Source: Linepithema humile (Eukaryota; Arthropoda; Insecta; Hymenoptera; Formicidae). From it: DNA of 64,000 nt. The notes beneath the pieces were generated by a model. It was given only the letters and a program-made list of their open reading frames with translations. It had not been told where the DNA came from and searched no databases. How positions within the stretch are numbered: position 1 is the stretch's first letter; the number at the start of each line of letters is the position of its first letter. The translations under genes were made by a program, and so were the position numbers. Of the stretch, positions 29,301 through 43,100 are shown piece after piece. The DNA lies in contig NW_027124985.1 in NCBI RefSeq assembly GCF_040581485.1, positions 672,948 to 736,947 on the forward strand, in the 5' to 3' direction.

Positions 29301-31100
29301 AGCAACAAATTCAATTTCTTATATATTTCGATAGTACAGAGTCTGTAAATTAATTTGGTACCAATCACATACGAGCAACAAATTATTTCAACTAATTATA
29401 ACGTTATTAATCCGAGCCGTACCAGTCCGCGACGACAAAATGTCGCTTCTCGATACATTGAAACGAGCAACAAATTCAATTTCTTATTTTTTTTAATAGT
29501 ATATTGTTTGTAGATTAACTTGAGACCAAAAACATACGAGCAACAAATTATTTCAACTAATTATAACGTTTTTAATCCGCGCCGTATCAATCCGCGACGA
29601 CAAAGTGTCGCTTCTCGATACTTTAAAACGAGCAACAAATTCAGTTTCTTATTTTTTTGAATAGTATATTGTTCATAAATTAATTTGAGACCAGAAACAT
29701 ACGAAGAACAAATTATTTAAACTAATTATAACGTTTTTAATTCGCGCCGTATCAATCCGCGACGACAGTGTCGTTTCTCGATACTATAAAACAAGCATAA
29801 AATTCAATTTCTTATATATTTCGATAGTACAGAGTCTGTAGATTAATTTGGTACCAAAAACATACGAGCAACAAATTATTTAATCTAATTATAACGTTTT
29901 TATCCGCGCCGTATCAATCCGCGACGACAGTGTCGCTTTTCGATACTTTAAAACGAGCAACAAATTCAGTTTCTTATTTTTTTGATTAGTATATTGATCG
30001 TAGATTAACTTGAGACCAAAAACATACGAGCAACAAATTATTTCAACTAATTATAACGTTTTTAATCCGCGCCGTATCAATCCGCGACGACAAATTGTCG
30101 CTTCTCGATACTTTAAAACGAGCAACAAATTCAGTTTCTTATTTTTTTGAATAGTATATTGTTCATAAATTAATTTGAGACCAGAAACATACGAAGAACA
30201 AATTATTTAAACTAATTATAACGTTTTTAATTCGCGCCGTATCAATCCGCGACGACAGTGTCGCTTCTCGATAATTTAAAACAAGCATCAAATTCAATTT
30301 CTTATATATTTCGATAGTACAGAGTCTGTAGATTAATTTGGTACCAAAAACATACGAGCAACAAATTATTTCATCTAATTATAACGTTTTTAATCCGCGC
30401 CGTATCAATCCGCGACGACAGTGTCGCTTCTCGATACTTTAAAACGAGCAACAAATTCAATTTCTTATATATTTCGATAGTACAGAGTCTGTAAATTAAT
30501 TTGATACCAAACACATACGAGCAACAAATTATTTCAACTAATTATAACGTTATTAATCCGCGCCGTACCAGTCCGCGACGACAAAATGTCGCTTCCCGAT
30601 ACATTGAAACGAGCAACAAATTCAATTTCTTATTTTTTTGATTAGTATATTGTTCGTAGATTAACTTAAGACCAAAAACATACGAGCAACAAATTATTTT
30701 AACTATTTATAACGTTTTTAATCCGCGCCGTATCAATCCGCGACGACAGTGTCGTTTCTCGATACTTTAAAACAAGCATAAAATTCAATTTCTTATATAT
30801 TTCGATAGTACAGAGTCTGTAAATTAATTTGGTACCAATCACATACGAGCAACAAATTATTTCAACTAATTATAACGTTTTTAATCCGCGCCATATCAAT
30901 CCGAGACAACAGTGTCGCTTCTCGATACTTTAAAACGAGCAACAAATTCAATTTCTTATATATTTCGATAGTACAGAGTCTGTAAATTAATTTGGTACCA
31001 ATCACATACGAGCAACAAATTATTTCAACTAATTATAACGTTTTTAATCCGCGCCATATCAATCCGAGACAACAGTGTCGCTTCTCGATACTTTAAAACG
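20340..31100 (+). repeat. Satellite block repeated at 8175-bp offset (50 monomers)
   Basis: Private variants recur exactly 8175 bp apart: gagtctattaattaattt at 20351 and 28526, ccacgacaac near 21091 and 29266, atattgtttgtag near 21331 and 29506, and the acttaagacc markers at 20528/28703 and 22491/30666. The match holds for roughly 2.6 kb (about 20.3-22.9 against 28.5-31.1 kb) and then the monomer order differs. The left copy has a private two-base gain at 20256 (ccaagcgcc). Boundaries are approximate. Confidence 0.75.
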
Positions 31101-34100
31101 AGCAACAAATTCAATTTCTTATATATTTCGATAGTACAGAGTCTGTAAATTAATTTGGTACCAATCACATACGAGCAACAAATTATTTCAACTAATTATA
31201 ACGTTTTTAATCCGCGCCATATCAATCCACGACAACAGTGTCGCTTCTCGATACTTTAAAACGAGCAACAATTTCAATTTCTTATATATTTCGATAGTAC
31301 AGAGTCTGTAAATTAATTTGGTACCAATCACATACGAGCAACAAATTATTTCAACTAATTATAACGTTTTTAATCCGCGCCGTACCAGTCCGCGACGACA
31401 AAATGTCGCTTCCCGATACATTGAAACAAGCAACAAATTCAATTTCTTATTTTTTTGATTAGTATATTGATCGTAGATTAACTTGAGACCAAAAACATAC
31501 GAGCAACAAATTATTTTAACTATTTATAACGTTTTTAAACCGCGCCGTATCAATCCGCGACGACAAAGTGTCGCTTCTCGATACTTTAAAACGAGCAACA
31601 AATTCAGTTTCTTATTTTTTGAATAGTATATTGTTCATAAATTAATTTGAGACCAGAAACATACGAAGAACAAATTATTTAAACTAATTATAACGTTTTT
31701 AATTCGCGCCGTATCAATCCGCGACGACAGTGTCGTTTCTCGATACTTTAAAACAAGCATAAAATTCAATTTCTTATATATTTCGATAGTACAGAGTCTG
31801 TAGATTAATTTGGTACCAAAAACATACGAGCAACAAATTATTTAATCTAATTATAACGTTTTTATCCGCGCCGTATCAATCCGCGACGACAGTGTCGCTT
31901 TTCGATACTTTAAAACGAGCAACAAATTCAGTTTCTTATTTTTTTGATTAGTATATTGATCGTAGATTAACTTGAGACCAAAAACATACGAGCAACAAAT
32001 TATTTCAACTAATTATAACGTTTTTAATCCGCGCCGTATCAATCCGCGACGACAGTGTCGCTTCTCGATACTTTAAAACGAGCAACAAATTCAATTTCTT
32101 ATATATTTCGATAGTACAGAGTCTGTAAATTAATTTGATACCAAACACATACGAGCAACAAATTATTTCAACTAATTATAACGTTATTAATCCGCGCCGT
32201 ACCAGTCCGCGACGACAAAATGTCGCTTCCCGATACATTGAAACGAGCAACAAATTCAATTTCTTATTTTTTTGATTAGTATATTGTTCGTAGATTAACT
32301 TAAGACCAAAAACATACGAGCAACAAATTATTTTAACTATTTATAACGTTTTTAATCCGCGCCGTATCAATCCGCGACGACAGTGTCGTTTCTCGATACT
32401 TTAAAACAAGCATAAAATTCAATTTCTTATATATTTCGATAGTACAGAGTCTGTAAATTAATTTGGTACCAATCACATACGAGCAACAAATTATTTCAAC
32501 TAATTATAACGTTTTTAATCCGCGCCATATCAATCCGAGACAACAGTGTCGCTTCTCGATACTTTAAAACGAGCAACAAATTCAATTTCTTATATATTTC
32601 GATAGTACAGAGTCTGTAAATTAATTTGGTACCAATCACATACGAGCAACAAATTATTTCAACTAATTATAACGTTTTTAATCCGCGCCATATCAATCCG
32701 AGACAACAGTGTCGCTTCTCGATACTTTAAAACGAGCAACAAATTTAATTTCTTATATATTTCGATAGTACAAAGTCTGTAAATTAATTTGGTACCAATC
32801 ACATACGAGCAACAAATTATTTCAACTAATTATAACGTTTTTAATCCGCGCCATATCAATCCGCGACAACAGTGTCGCTTCTCGATAATTTAAAACAAGC
32901 ATCAAATTCAATTTCTTATATATTTCGATAGTACAGAGTCTGTAAATTAATTTGGTACCAAACACATACGAGCAACAAATTATTTTAACTAATTATAACG
33001 TTATTAATCCGCGCCGTACCAGTCCGCGACGACAAAATGTCGCTTCTCGATACATTGAAACGAGCAACAAATTCAATTTCTTATTTTTTTGATTAGTATA
33101 TTGTTCGTAGATTAACTTGAGACCAAAAACATACGAGCAACAAATTATTTTAACTATTTATAACGTTTTTAATCCGCGCCGTATCAATCCGCGACGACAG
33201 TGTCGTTTCTCGATACTTTAAAACAAGCATAAAATTCAATTTCTTATATATTTCGATAGTACAGAGTCTGTAGATTAATTTGGGATTAAAAACATACGAG
33301 CAACAAATTATTTCATCTAATTATAACGTTTTTAATCCGCGCCGTATCAATCCGCGACGACAGTGTCGCTTCTCGATACTTTAAAACGAGTAACAAATTC
33401 AATTTCTTATATATTTCGATAGTACTGAGTCTGTAGATTAATTTGGTACCAAAAACATACGAGCAACAAATTATTTCAACTAATTATAACGTTTTTAATT
33501 CGCGCCATATCAATCCGCGACAACAGTGTCGCTTCTCGATACTTTAAAACGAGAAACAAATTCAATTTCTTATATATTTCGATAGTACAGAGTCTGTAAA
33601 TTAATTTGGTACCAATCACATACGAGCAACAAATTATTTCAACTAATTATAACGTTTTTAATCCGCGCCATATTAATCCGCGACAACAGTGTCGCTTCTC
33701 AATAATTTAAAACAAGCATCAAATTCAATTTCTTATATATTTCGATAGTACAGAGTCTGTAAATTAATTTGGTACCAAACACATACGAGCAACAAATTAT
33801 TTTAACTAATTATAACGTTATTAATCCGCGCCGTACCAGTCCGCGACGACAAAATGTCGCTTCTCGATACATTGAAACGAGCAACAAATTCAATTTCTTA
33901 TTTTTTTGATTAGTATATTGTTCGTAGATTAACTTGAGACCAAAAACATACGAGCAACAAATTATTTCAACTAATTATAACGTTTTTAATCCGCGCCGTA
34001 TCAATCCGCGACGACAAAGTGTCGCTTCTCGATACTTTAAAACGAGCAACAAATTCAGTTTCTTATTTTTTTGAATAGTATATTGTTCATAAATTAATTT

Positions 34101-37100
34101 GAGACCAGAAACATACGAAGAACAAATTATTTAAACTAATTATAACGTTTTTAATTCGCGCCGTATCAATCCGCGACGACAGTGTCGTTTCTCGATACTT
34201 TAAAACAAGCATAAAATTCAATTTCTTATATATTTCGATAGTACAGAGTCTGTAGATTAATTTGGTACCAAAAACATACGAGCAACAAATTATTTAATCT
34301 AATTATAACGTTTTTAATCCGCGCCGTATCAATCCGCGACGACAGTGTCGCTTTTCGATACTTTAAAACGAGCAACAAATTCAGTTTCTTATTTTTTTGA
34401 TTAGTATATTGATCGTAGATTAACTTGAGACCAAAAACATACGAGCAACAAATTATTTCAACTAATTATAACGTTTTTAATCCGCGCCGTATCAATCCGC
34501 GACGACAAATTGTCGCTTCTCGATACTTTAAAACGAGCAACAAATTCAGTTTCTTATTTTTTTGAATAGTATATTGTTCATAAATTAATTTGAGACCAGA
34601 AACATACGAAGAACAAATTATTTAAACTAATTATAACGTTTTTAATTCGCGCCGTATCAATCCGCGACGACAGTGTCGCTTCTCGATAATTTAAAACAAG
34701 CATCAAATTCAATTTCTTATATATTTCGATAGTACAGAGTCTGTAGATTAATTTGGTACCAAAAACATACGGGCAACAAATTATTTCATCTAATTATAAC
34801 GTTTTTAATCCGCGCCGTATCAATCCGCGACGACAGTGTCGCTTCTCGATACTTTAAAACGAGCAACAAATTCAATTTCTTATATATTTCGATAGTACAG
34901 AGTCTGTAAATTAATTTGATACCAAACACATACGAGCAACAAATTATTTCAACTAATTATAACGTTATTAATCCGCGCCGTACCAGTCCGCGACGACAAA
35001 ATGTCGCTTCCCGATACATTGAAACGAGCAACAAATTCAATTTCTTATTTTTTTGATTAGTATATTGTTCGTAGATTAACTTAAGACCAAAAACATACGA
35101 GCAACAAATTATTTTAACTATTTATAACGTTTTTAATCCGCGCCGTATCAATCCGCGACGACAGTGTCGTTTCTCGATACTTTAAAACAAGCATAAAATT
35201 CAATTTCTTATATATTTCGATAGTACAGAGTCTGTAAATTAATTTGGTACCAATCACATACGAGCAACAAATTATTTCAACTAATTATAACGTTTTTAAT
35301 CCGCGCCATATCAATCCGAGACAACAGTGTCGCTTCTCGATACTTTAAAACGAGCAACAAATTCAATTTCTTATATATTTCGATAGTACAGAGTCTGTAA
35401 ATTAATTTGGTACCAATCACATACGAGGAACAAATTATTTCAACTAATTATAACGTTTTTAATCCGCGCCATATCAATCCGAGACAACAGTGTCGCTTCT
35501 CGATACTTTAAAACGAGCAACAAATTCAATTTCTTATATATTTCGATAGTACAGAGTCTGTAAATTAATTTGGTACCAATCACATACGAGCAACAAATTA
35601 TTTCAACCAATTATAACGTTTTTAATCCGCGCCATATCAATCCGCGACAACAGTGTCGCTTCTCGATAATTTAAAACAAGCATTAAATTCAATTTCTTAT
35701 ATATTTCGATAGTACAGAGTCTGTAAATTAATTTGGTACCAAACACATACGAGCAACAAATTATTTTAACTAATTATAACGTTATTAATCCGCGCCGTAC
35801 CAGTCCGCGACGACAAAATGTCGCTTCTCGATACATTGAGACGAGCAACAAATTCAATTTCTTATTTTTTTGATTAGTATATTGTTCGTAGATTAACTTG
35901 AGACCAAAAACATACGAGCAACAAATTATTTTAACTATTTGCAAGCGCGTTTTTAATCCGCGCCGTATCAATCCGCGACGACAGTGTCGTTTCTCGATAC
36001 TTTAAAACAAGCATAAAATTCAATTTCTTATATATTTCGATAGTACAGAGTCTGTAGATTAATTTGGGATTAAAAACATACGAGCAACAAATTATTTCAT
36101 CTAATTATAACGTTTTTAATCCGCGCCGTATCAATCCGCGACGACAGTGTCGCTTCTCGATACTTTAAAACGAGTAACAAATTCAATTTCTTATATATTT
36201 CGATAGTACAGAGTCTGTAGATTAATTTGGTACCAAAAACATACGAGCAACAAATTATTTCAACTAATTATAACGTTTTTAATCCGCGCCATATCAATCC
36301 GCGACAACAGTGTCGCTTCTCGATACTTTAAAACGAGAAACAAATTCAATTTCTTATATATTTCGATAGTACAGAGTCTGTAAATTAATTTGGTACCAAT
36401 CACATACGAGCAACAAATTATTTCAACTAATTATAACGTTTTTAATCCGCGCCATATTAATCCGCGACAACAGTGTCGCTTCTCGATAATTTAAAACAAG
36501 CATCAAATTCAATTTCTTATATATTTCGATAGTACAGAGTCTGTAAATTAATTTGGTACCAAACACATACGAGCAACAAATTATTTTAACTAATTATAAC
36601 GTTATTAATCCGCGCCGTACCAGTCCGCGACGACAAAATGTCGCTTCTCGATACATTGAAACGAGCAACAAATTCAATTTCTTATTTTTTTGATTAGTAT
36701 ATTGTTCGTAGATTAACTTGAGACCAAAAACATACGAGCAACAAATTATTTCAACTAATTATAACGTTTTTAATCCGCGCCGTATCAATCCGCGACGACA
36801 AAGTGTCGCTTCTCGATACTTTAAAACGAGCAACAAATTCAGTTTCTTATTTTTTTGAATAGTATATTGTTCATAAATTAATTTGAGACCAGAAACATAC
36901 GAAGAACAAATTATTTAAACCAATTATAACGTTTTTAATTCGCGCCGTATCAATCCGCGACGACAGTGTCGTTTCTCGATACTTTAAAACAAGCATAAAA
37001 TTCAATTTCTTATATATTTCGATAGTACAGAGTCTGTAGATTAATTTGGTACCAAAAACATACGAGCAACAAATTATTTACTCTAATTATAACGTTTTTA

Positions 37101-40100
37101 ATCCGCGCCGTATCAATCCGCGACGACAGTGTCGCTTTTCGATACTTTAAAACGAGCAACAAATTCAGTTTCTTATTTTTTTGATTAGTATATTGATCGT
37201 AGATTAACTTGAGACCAAAAACATACGAGCAACAAATTATTTCAACTAATTATAACGTTTTTAATCCGCGCCGTATCAATCCGCGACGACAAATTGTCGC
37301 TTCTCGATACTTTAAAACGAGCAACAAATTCAGTTTCTTATTTTTTTGAATAGTATATTGTTCATAAATTAATTTGAGACCAGAAACATACGAAGAACAA
37401 ATTATTTAAACTAATTATAACGTTTTTAATTCGCGCCGTATCAATCCGCGACGACAGTGTCGCTTCTCGATAATTTAAAACAAGCATCAAATTCAATTTC
37501 TTATATATTTCGATAGTACAGAGTCTGTAGATTAATTTGGTACCAAAAACATACGAGCAACAAATTATTTCATCTAATTATAACGTTTTTAATCCGCGCC
37601 GTATCAATCCGCGACGACAGTGTCGCTTCTCGATACTTTAAAACGAGCAACAAATTCAATTTCTTATATATTTCGATAGTACAGAGTCTATTAATTAATT
37701 TGATACCAAACACATACGAGCAACAAATTATTTCAACTAATTATAACGTTATTAATCCGCGCCGTACCAGTCCGCGACGACAAAATGTCGCTTCCCGATA
37801 CATTGAAACGAGCAACAAATTCAATTTCTTATTTTTTTGATTAGTATATTGTTCGTAGATTAACTTAAGACCAAAAACATACGAGCAACAAATTATTTTA
37901 ACTATTTATAACGTTTTTAATCCGCGCCGTATCAATCCGCGACGACAGTGTCGTTTCTCGATACTTTAAAACAAGCATAAAATTCAATTTCTTATATATT
38001 TCGATAGTACAGAGTCTGTAAATTAATTTGGTACCAATCACATACGAGCAACAAATTATTTCAACTAATTATAACGTTTTTAATCCGCGCCATATCAATC
38101 CGAGACAACAGTGTCGCTTCTCGATACTTTAAAACAAGCAACAAATTCAATTTCTTATATATTTCGATAGTACAGAGTCTGTAAATTAATTTGGTACCAA
38201 TCACATACGAGCAACAAATTATTTCAACTAATTATAACGTTTTTAATTCGCGCCATATCAATCCGAGACAACAGTGTCGCTTCTCGATACTTTAAAACGA
38301 GCAACAAATTCAATTTCTTATATATTTCGATAGTACAGAGTCTGTAAATTAATTTGGTACCAATCACATACGAGCAACAAATTATTTCAACTAATTATAA
38401 CGTTTTTAATCCGCGCCATATCAATCCACGACAACAGTGTCGCTTCTCGATACTTTAAAACGAGCAACAAATTCAATTTCTTATATATTTCGATAGTACA
38501 GAGTCTGTAAATTAATTTGGTACCAATCACATACGAGCAACAAATTATTTCAACTAATTATAACGTTATTAATCCGAGCCGTACCAGTCCGCGACGACAA
38601 AATGTCGCTTCTCGATACATTGAAACGAGCAACAAATTCAATTTCTTATTTTTTTTAATAGTATATTGTTTGTAGATTAACTTGAGACCAAAAACATACG
38701 AGCAACAAATTATTTCAACTAATTATAACGTTTTTAATCCGCGCCGTATCAATCCGCGACGACAAAGTGTCGCTTCTCGATACTTTAAAACGAGCAACAA
38801 ATTCAGTTTCTTATTTTTTTGAATAGTATATTGTTCATAAATTAATTTGAGACCAGAAACATACGAAGAACAAATTATTTAAACTAATTATAACGTTTTT
38901 AATTCGCGCCGTATCAATCCGCGACGACAGTGTCGTTTCTCGATACTATAAAACAAGCATAAAATTCAATTTCTTATATATTTCGATAGTACAGAGTCTG
39001 TAGATTAATTTGGTACCAAAAACATACGAGCAACAAATTATTTAATCTAATTATAACGTTTTTATCCGCGCCGTATCAATCCACGACGACAGTGTCGCTT
39101 TTCGATACTTTAAAACGAGCAACAAATTCAGTTTCTTATTTTTTTGATTAGTATATTGATCGTAGATTAACTTGAGACCAAAAACATACGAGCAACAAAT
39201 TATTTCAACTAATTATAACGTTTTTAATCCGCGCCGTATCAATCCGCGACGACAAATTGTCGCTTCTCGATACTTTAAAACGAGCAACAAATTCAGTTTC
39301 TTATTTTTTTGAATAGTATATTGTTCATAAATTAATTTGAGACCAGAAACATACGAAGAACAAATTATTTAAACTAATTATAACGTTTTTAATTCGCGCC
39401 GTATCAATCCGCGACGACAGTGTCGCTTCTCGATAATTTAAAACAAGCATCAAATTCAATTTCTTATATATTTCGATAGTACAGAGTCTGTAGATTAATT
39501 TGGTACCAAAAACATACGAGCAACAAATTATTTCATCTAATTATAACGTTTTTAATCCGCGCCGTATCAATCCGCGACGACAGTGTCGCTTCTCGATACT
39601 TTAAAACGAGCAACAAATTCAATTTCTTATATATTTCGATAGTACAGAGTCTGTAAATTAATTTGATACCAAACACATACGAGCAACAAATTATTTCAAC
39701 TAATTATAACGTTATTAATCCGCGCCGTACCAGTCCGCGACGACAAAATGTCGCTTCCCGATACATTGAAACGAGCAACAAATTCAATTTCTTATTTTTT
39801 TGATTAGTATATTGTTCGTAGATTAACTTAAGACCAAAAACATACGAGCAACAAATTATTTTAACTATTTATAACGTTTTTAATCCGCGCCGTATCAATC
39901 CGCGACGACAGTGTCGTTTCTCGATACTTTAAAACAAGCATAAAATTCAATTTCTTATATATTTCGATAGTACAGAGTCTGTAAATTAATTTGGTACCAA
40001 TCACATACGAGCAACAAATTATTTCAACTAATTATAACGTTTTTAATCCGCGCCATATCAATCCGAGACAACAGTGTCGCTTCTCGATACTTTAAAACGA

Positions 40101-43100
40101 GCAACAAATTCAATTTCTTATATATTTCGATAGTACAGAGTCTGTAAATTAATTTGGTACCAATCACATACGAGCAACAAATTATTTCAACTAATTATAA
40201 CGTTTTTAATCCGCGCCATATCAATCCGAGACAACAGTGTCGCTTCTCGATACTTTAAAACGAGCAACAAATTCAATTTCTTATATATTTCGATAGTACA
40301 GAGTCTGTAAATTAATTTGGTACCAATCACATACGAGCAACAAATTATTTCAACTAATTATAACGTTTTTAATCCGCGCCATATCAATCCACGACAACAG
40401 TGTCGCTTCTCGATACTTTAAAACGAGCAACAATTTCAATTTCTTATATATTTCGATAGTACAGAGTCTGTAAATTAATTTGGTACCAATCACATACGAG
40501 CAACAAATTATTTCAACTAATTATAACGTTTTTAATCCGCGCCGTACCAGTCCGCGACGACAAAATGTCGCTTCCCGATACATTGAAACAAACAACAAAT
40601 TCAATTTCTTATTTTTTTGATTAGTATATTGATCGTAGATTAACTTGATACCAAAAACATACGAGCAACAAATTATTTTAACTATTTATAACGTTTTTAA
40701 ACCGCGCCGTATCAATCCGCGACGACAAAGTGTCGCTTCTCGATACTTTAAAACGAGCAACAAATTCAGTTTCTTATTTTTTTGAATAGTATATTGTTCA
40801 TAAATTAATTTGAGACCAGAAACATACGAAGAACAAATTATTTAAACTAATTATAACGTTTTTAATTCGCGCCGTATCAATCCGCGACGACAGTGTCGTT
40901 TCTCGATACTTTAAAACAAGCATAAAATTCAATTTCTTATATATTTCGATAGTACAGAGTCTGTAGATTAATTTGGTACCAAAAACATACGAGCAACAAA
41001 TTATTTAATCTAATTATAACGTTTTTATCCGCGCCGTATCAATCCGCGACGACAGTGTCGCTTTTCGATACTTTAAAACGAGCAACAAATTCAGTTTCTT
41101 ATTTTTTTGATTAGTATATTGATCGTAGATTAACTTGAGACCAAAAACATACGAGCAACAAATTATTTCAACTAATTATAACGTTTTTAATCCGCGCCGT
41201 ATCAATCCGCGACGACAGTGTCGCTTCTCGATACTTTAAAACGAGCAACAAATTCAATTTCTTATATATTTCGATAGTACAGAGTCTGTAAATTAATTTG
41301 ATACCAAACACATACGAGCAACAAATTATTTCAACTAATTATAACGTTATTAATCCGCGCCGTACCAGTCCGCGACGACAAAATGTCGCTTCCCGATACA
41401 TTGAAACGAGCAACAAATTCAATTTCTTATTTTTTTGATTAGTATATTGTTCGTAGATTAACTTAAGACCAAAAACATACGAGCAACAAATTATTTTAAC
41501 TATTTATAACGTTTTTAATCCGCGCCGTATCAATCCGCGACGACAGTGTCGTTTCTCGATACTTTAAAACAAGCATAAAATTCAATTTCTTATATATTTC
41601 GATAGTACAGAGTCTGTAAATTAATTTGGTACCAATCACATACGAGCAACAAATTATTTCAACTAATTATAACGTTTTTAATCCGCGCCATATCAATCCG
41701 AGACAACAGTGTCGCTTCTCGATACTTTAAAACGAGCAACAAATTCAATTTCTTATATATTTCGATAGTACAGAGTCTGTAAATTAATTTGGTACCAATC
41801 ACATACGAGCAACAAATTATTTCAACTAATTATAACGTTTTTAATCCGCGCCATATCAATCCGAGACAACAGTGTCGCTTCTCGATACTTTAAAACGAGC
41901 AACAAATTTAATTTCTTATATATTTCGATAGTACAAAGTCTGTAAATTAATTTGGTACCAATCACATACGAGCAACAAATTATTTCAACTAATTATAACG
42001 TTTTTAATCCGCGCCATATCAATCCGCGACAACAGTGTCGCTTCTCGATAATTTAAAACAAGCATCAAATTCAATTTCTTATATATTTCGATAGTACAGA
42101 GTCTGTAAATTAATTTGGTACCAAACACATACGAGCAACAAATTATTTTAACTAATTATAACGTTATTAATCCGCGCCGTACCAGTCCGCGACGACAAAA
42201 TGTCGCTTCTCGATACATTGAAACGAGCAACAAATTCAATTTCTTATTTTTTTGATTAGTATATTGTTCGTAGATTAACTTGAGACCAAAAACATACGAG
42301 CAACAAATTATTTTAACTATTTATAACGTTTTTAATCCGCGCCGTATCAATCCGCGACGACAGTGTCGTTTCTCGATACTTTAAAACAAGCATAAAATTC
42401 AATTTCTTATATATTTCGATAGTACAGAGTCTGTAGATTAATTTGGGATTAAAAACATACGAGCAACAAATTATTTCATCTAATTATAACGTTTTTAATC
42501 CGCGCCGTATCAATCCGCGACGACAGTGTCGCTTCTCGATACTTTAAAACGAGTAACAAATTCAATTTCTTATATATTTCGATAGTACTGAGTCTGTAGA
42601 TTAATTTGGTACCAAAAACATACGAGCAACAAATTATTTCAACTAATTATAACGTTTTTAATTCGCGCCATATCAATCCGCGACAACAGTGTCGCTTCTC
42701 GATACTTTAAAACGAGAAACAAATTCAATTTCTTATATATTTCGATAGTACAGAGTCTGTAAATTAATTTGGTACCAATCACATACGAGCAACAAATTAT
42801 TTCAACTAATTATAACGTTTTTAATCCGCGCCATATTAATCCGCGACAACAGTGTCGCTTCTCAATAATTTAAAACAAGCATCAAATTCAATTTCTTATA
42901 TATTTCGATAGTACAGAGTCTGTAAATTAATTTGGTACCAAACACATACGAGCAACAAATTATTTTAACTAATTATAACGTTATTAATCCGCGCCGTACC
43001 AGTCCGCGACGACAAAATGTCGCTTCTCGATACATTGAAACGAGCAACAAATTCAATTTCTTATTTTTTTGATTAGTATATTGTTCGTAGATTAACTTGA

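Noticed and set aside
35774..35971. 65-codon minus-strand frame in the satellite
   Set aside because: It is created by the local replacement at 35941 and is otherwise repeat sequence.
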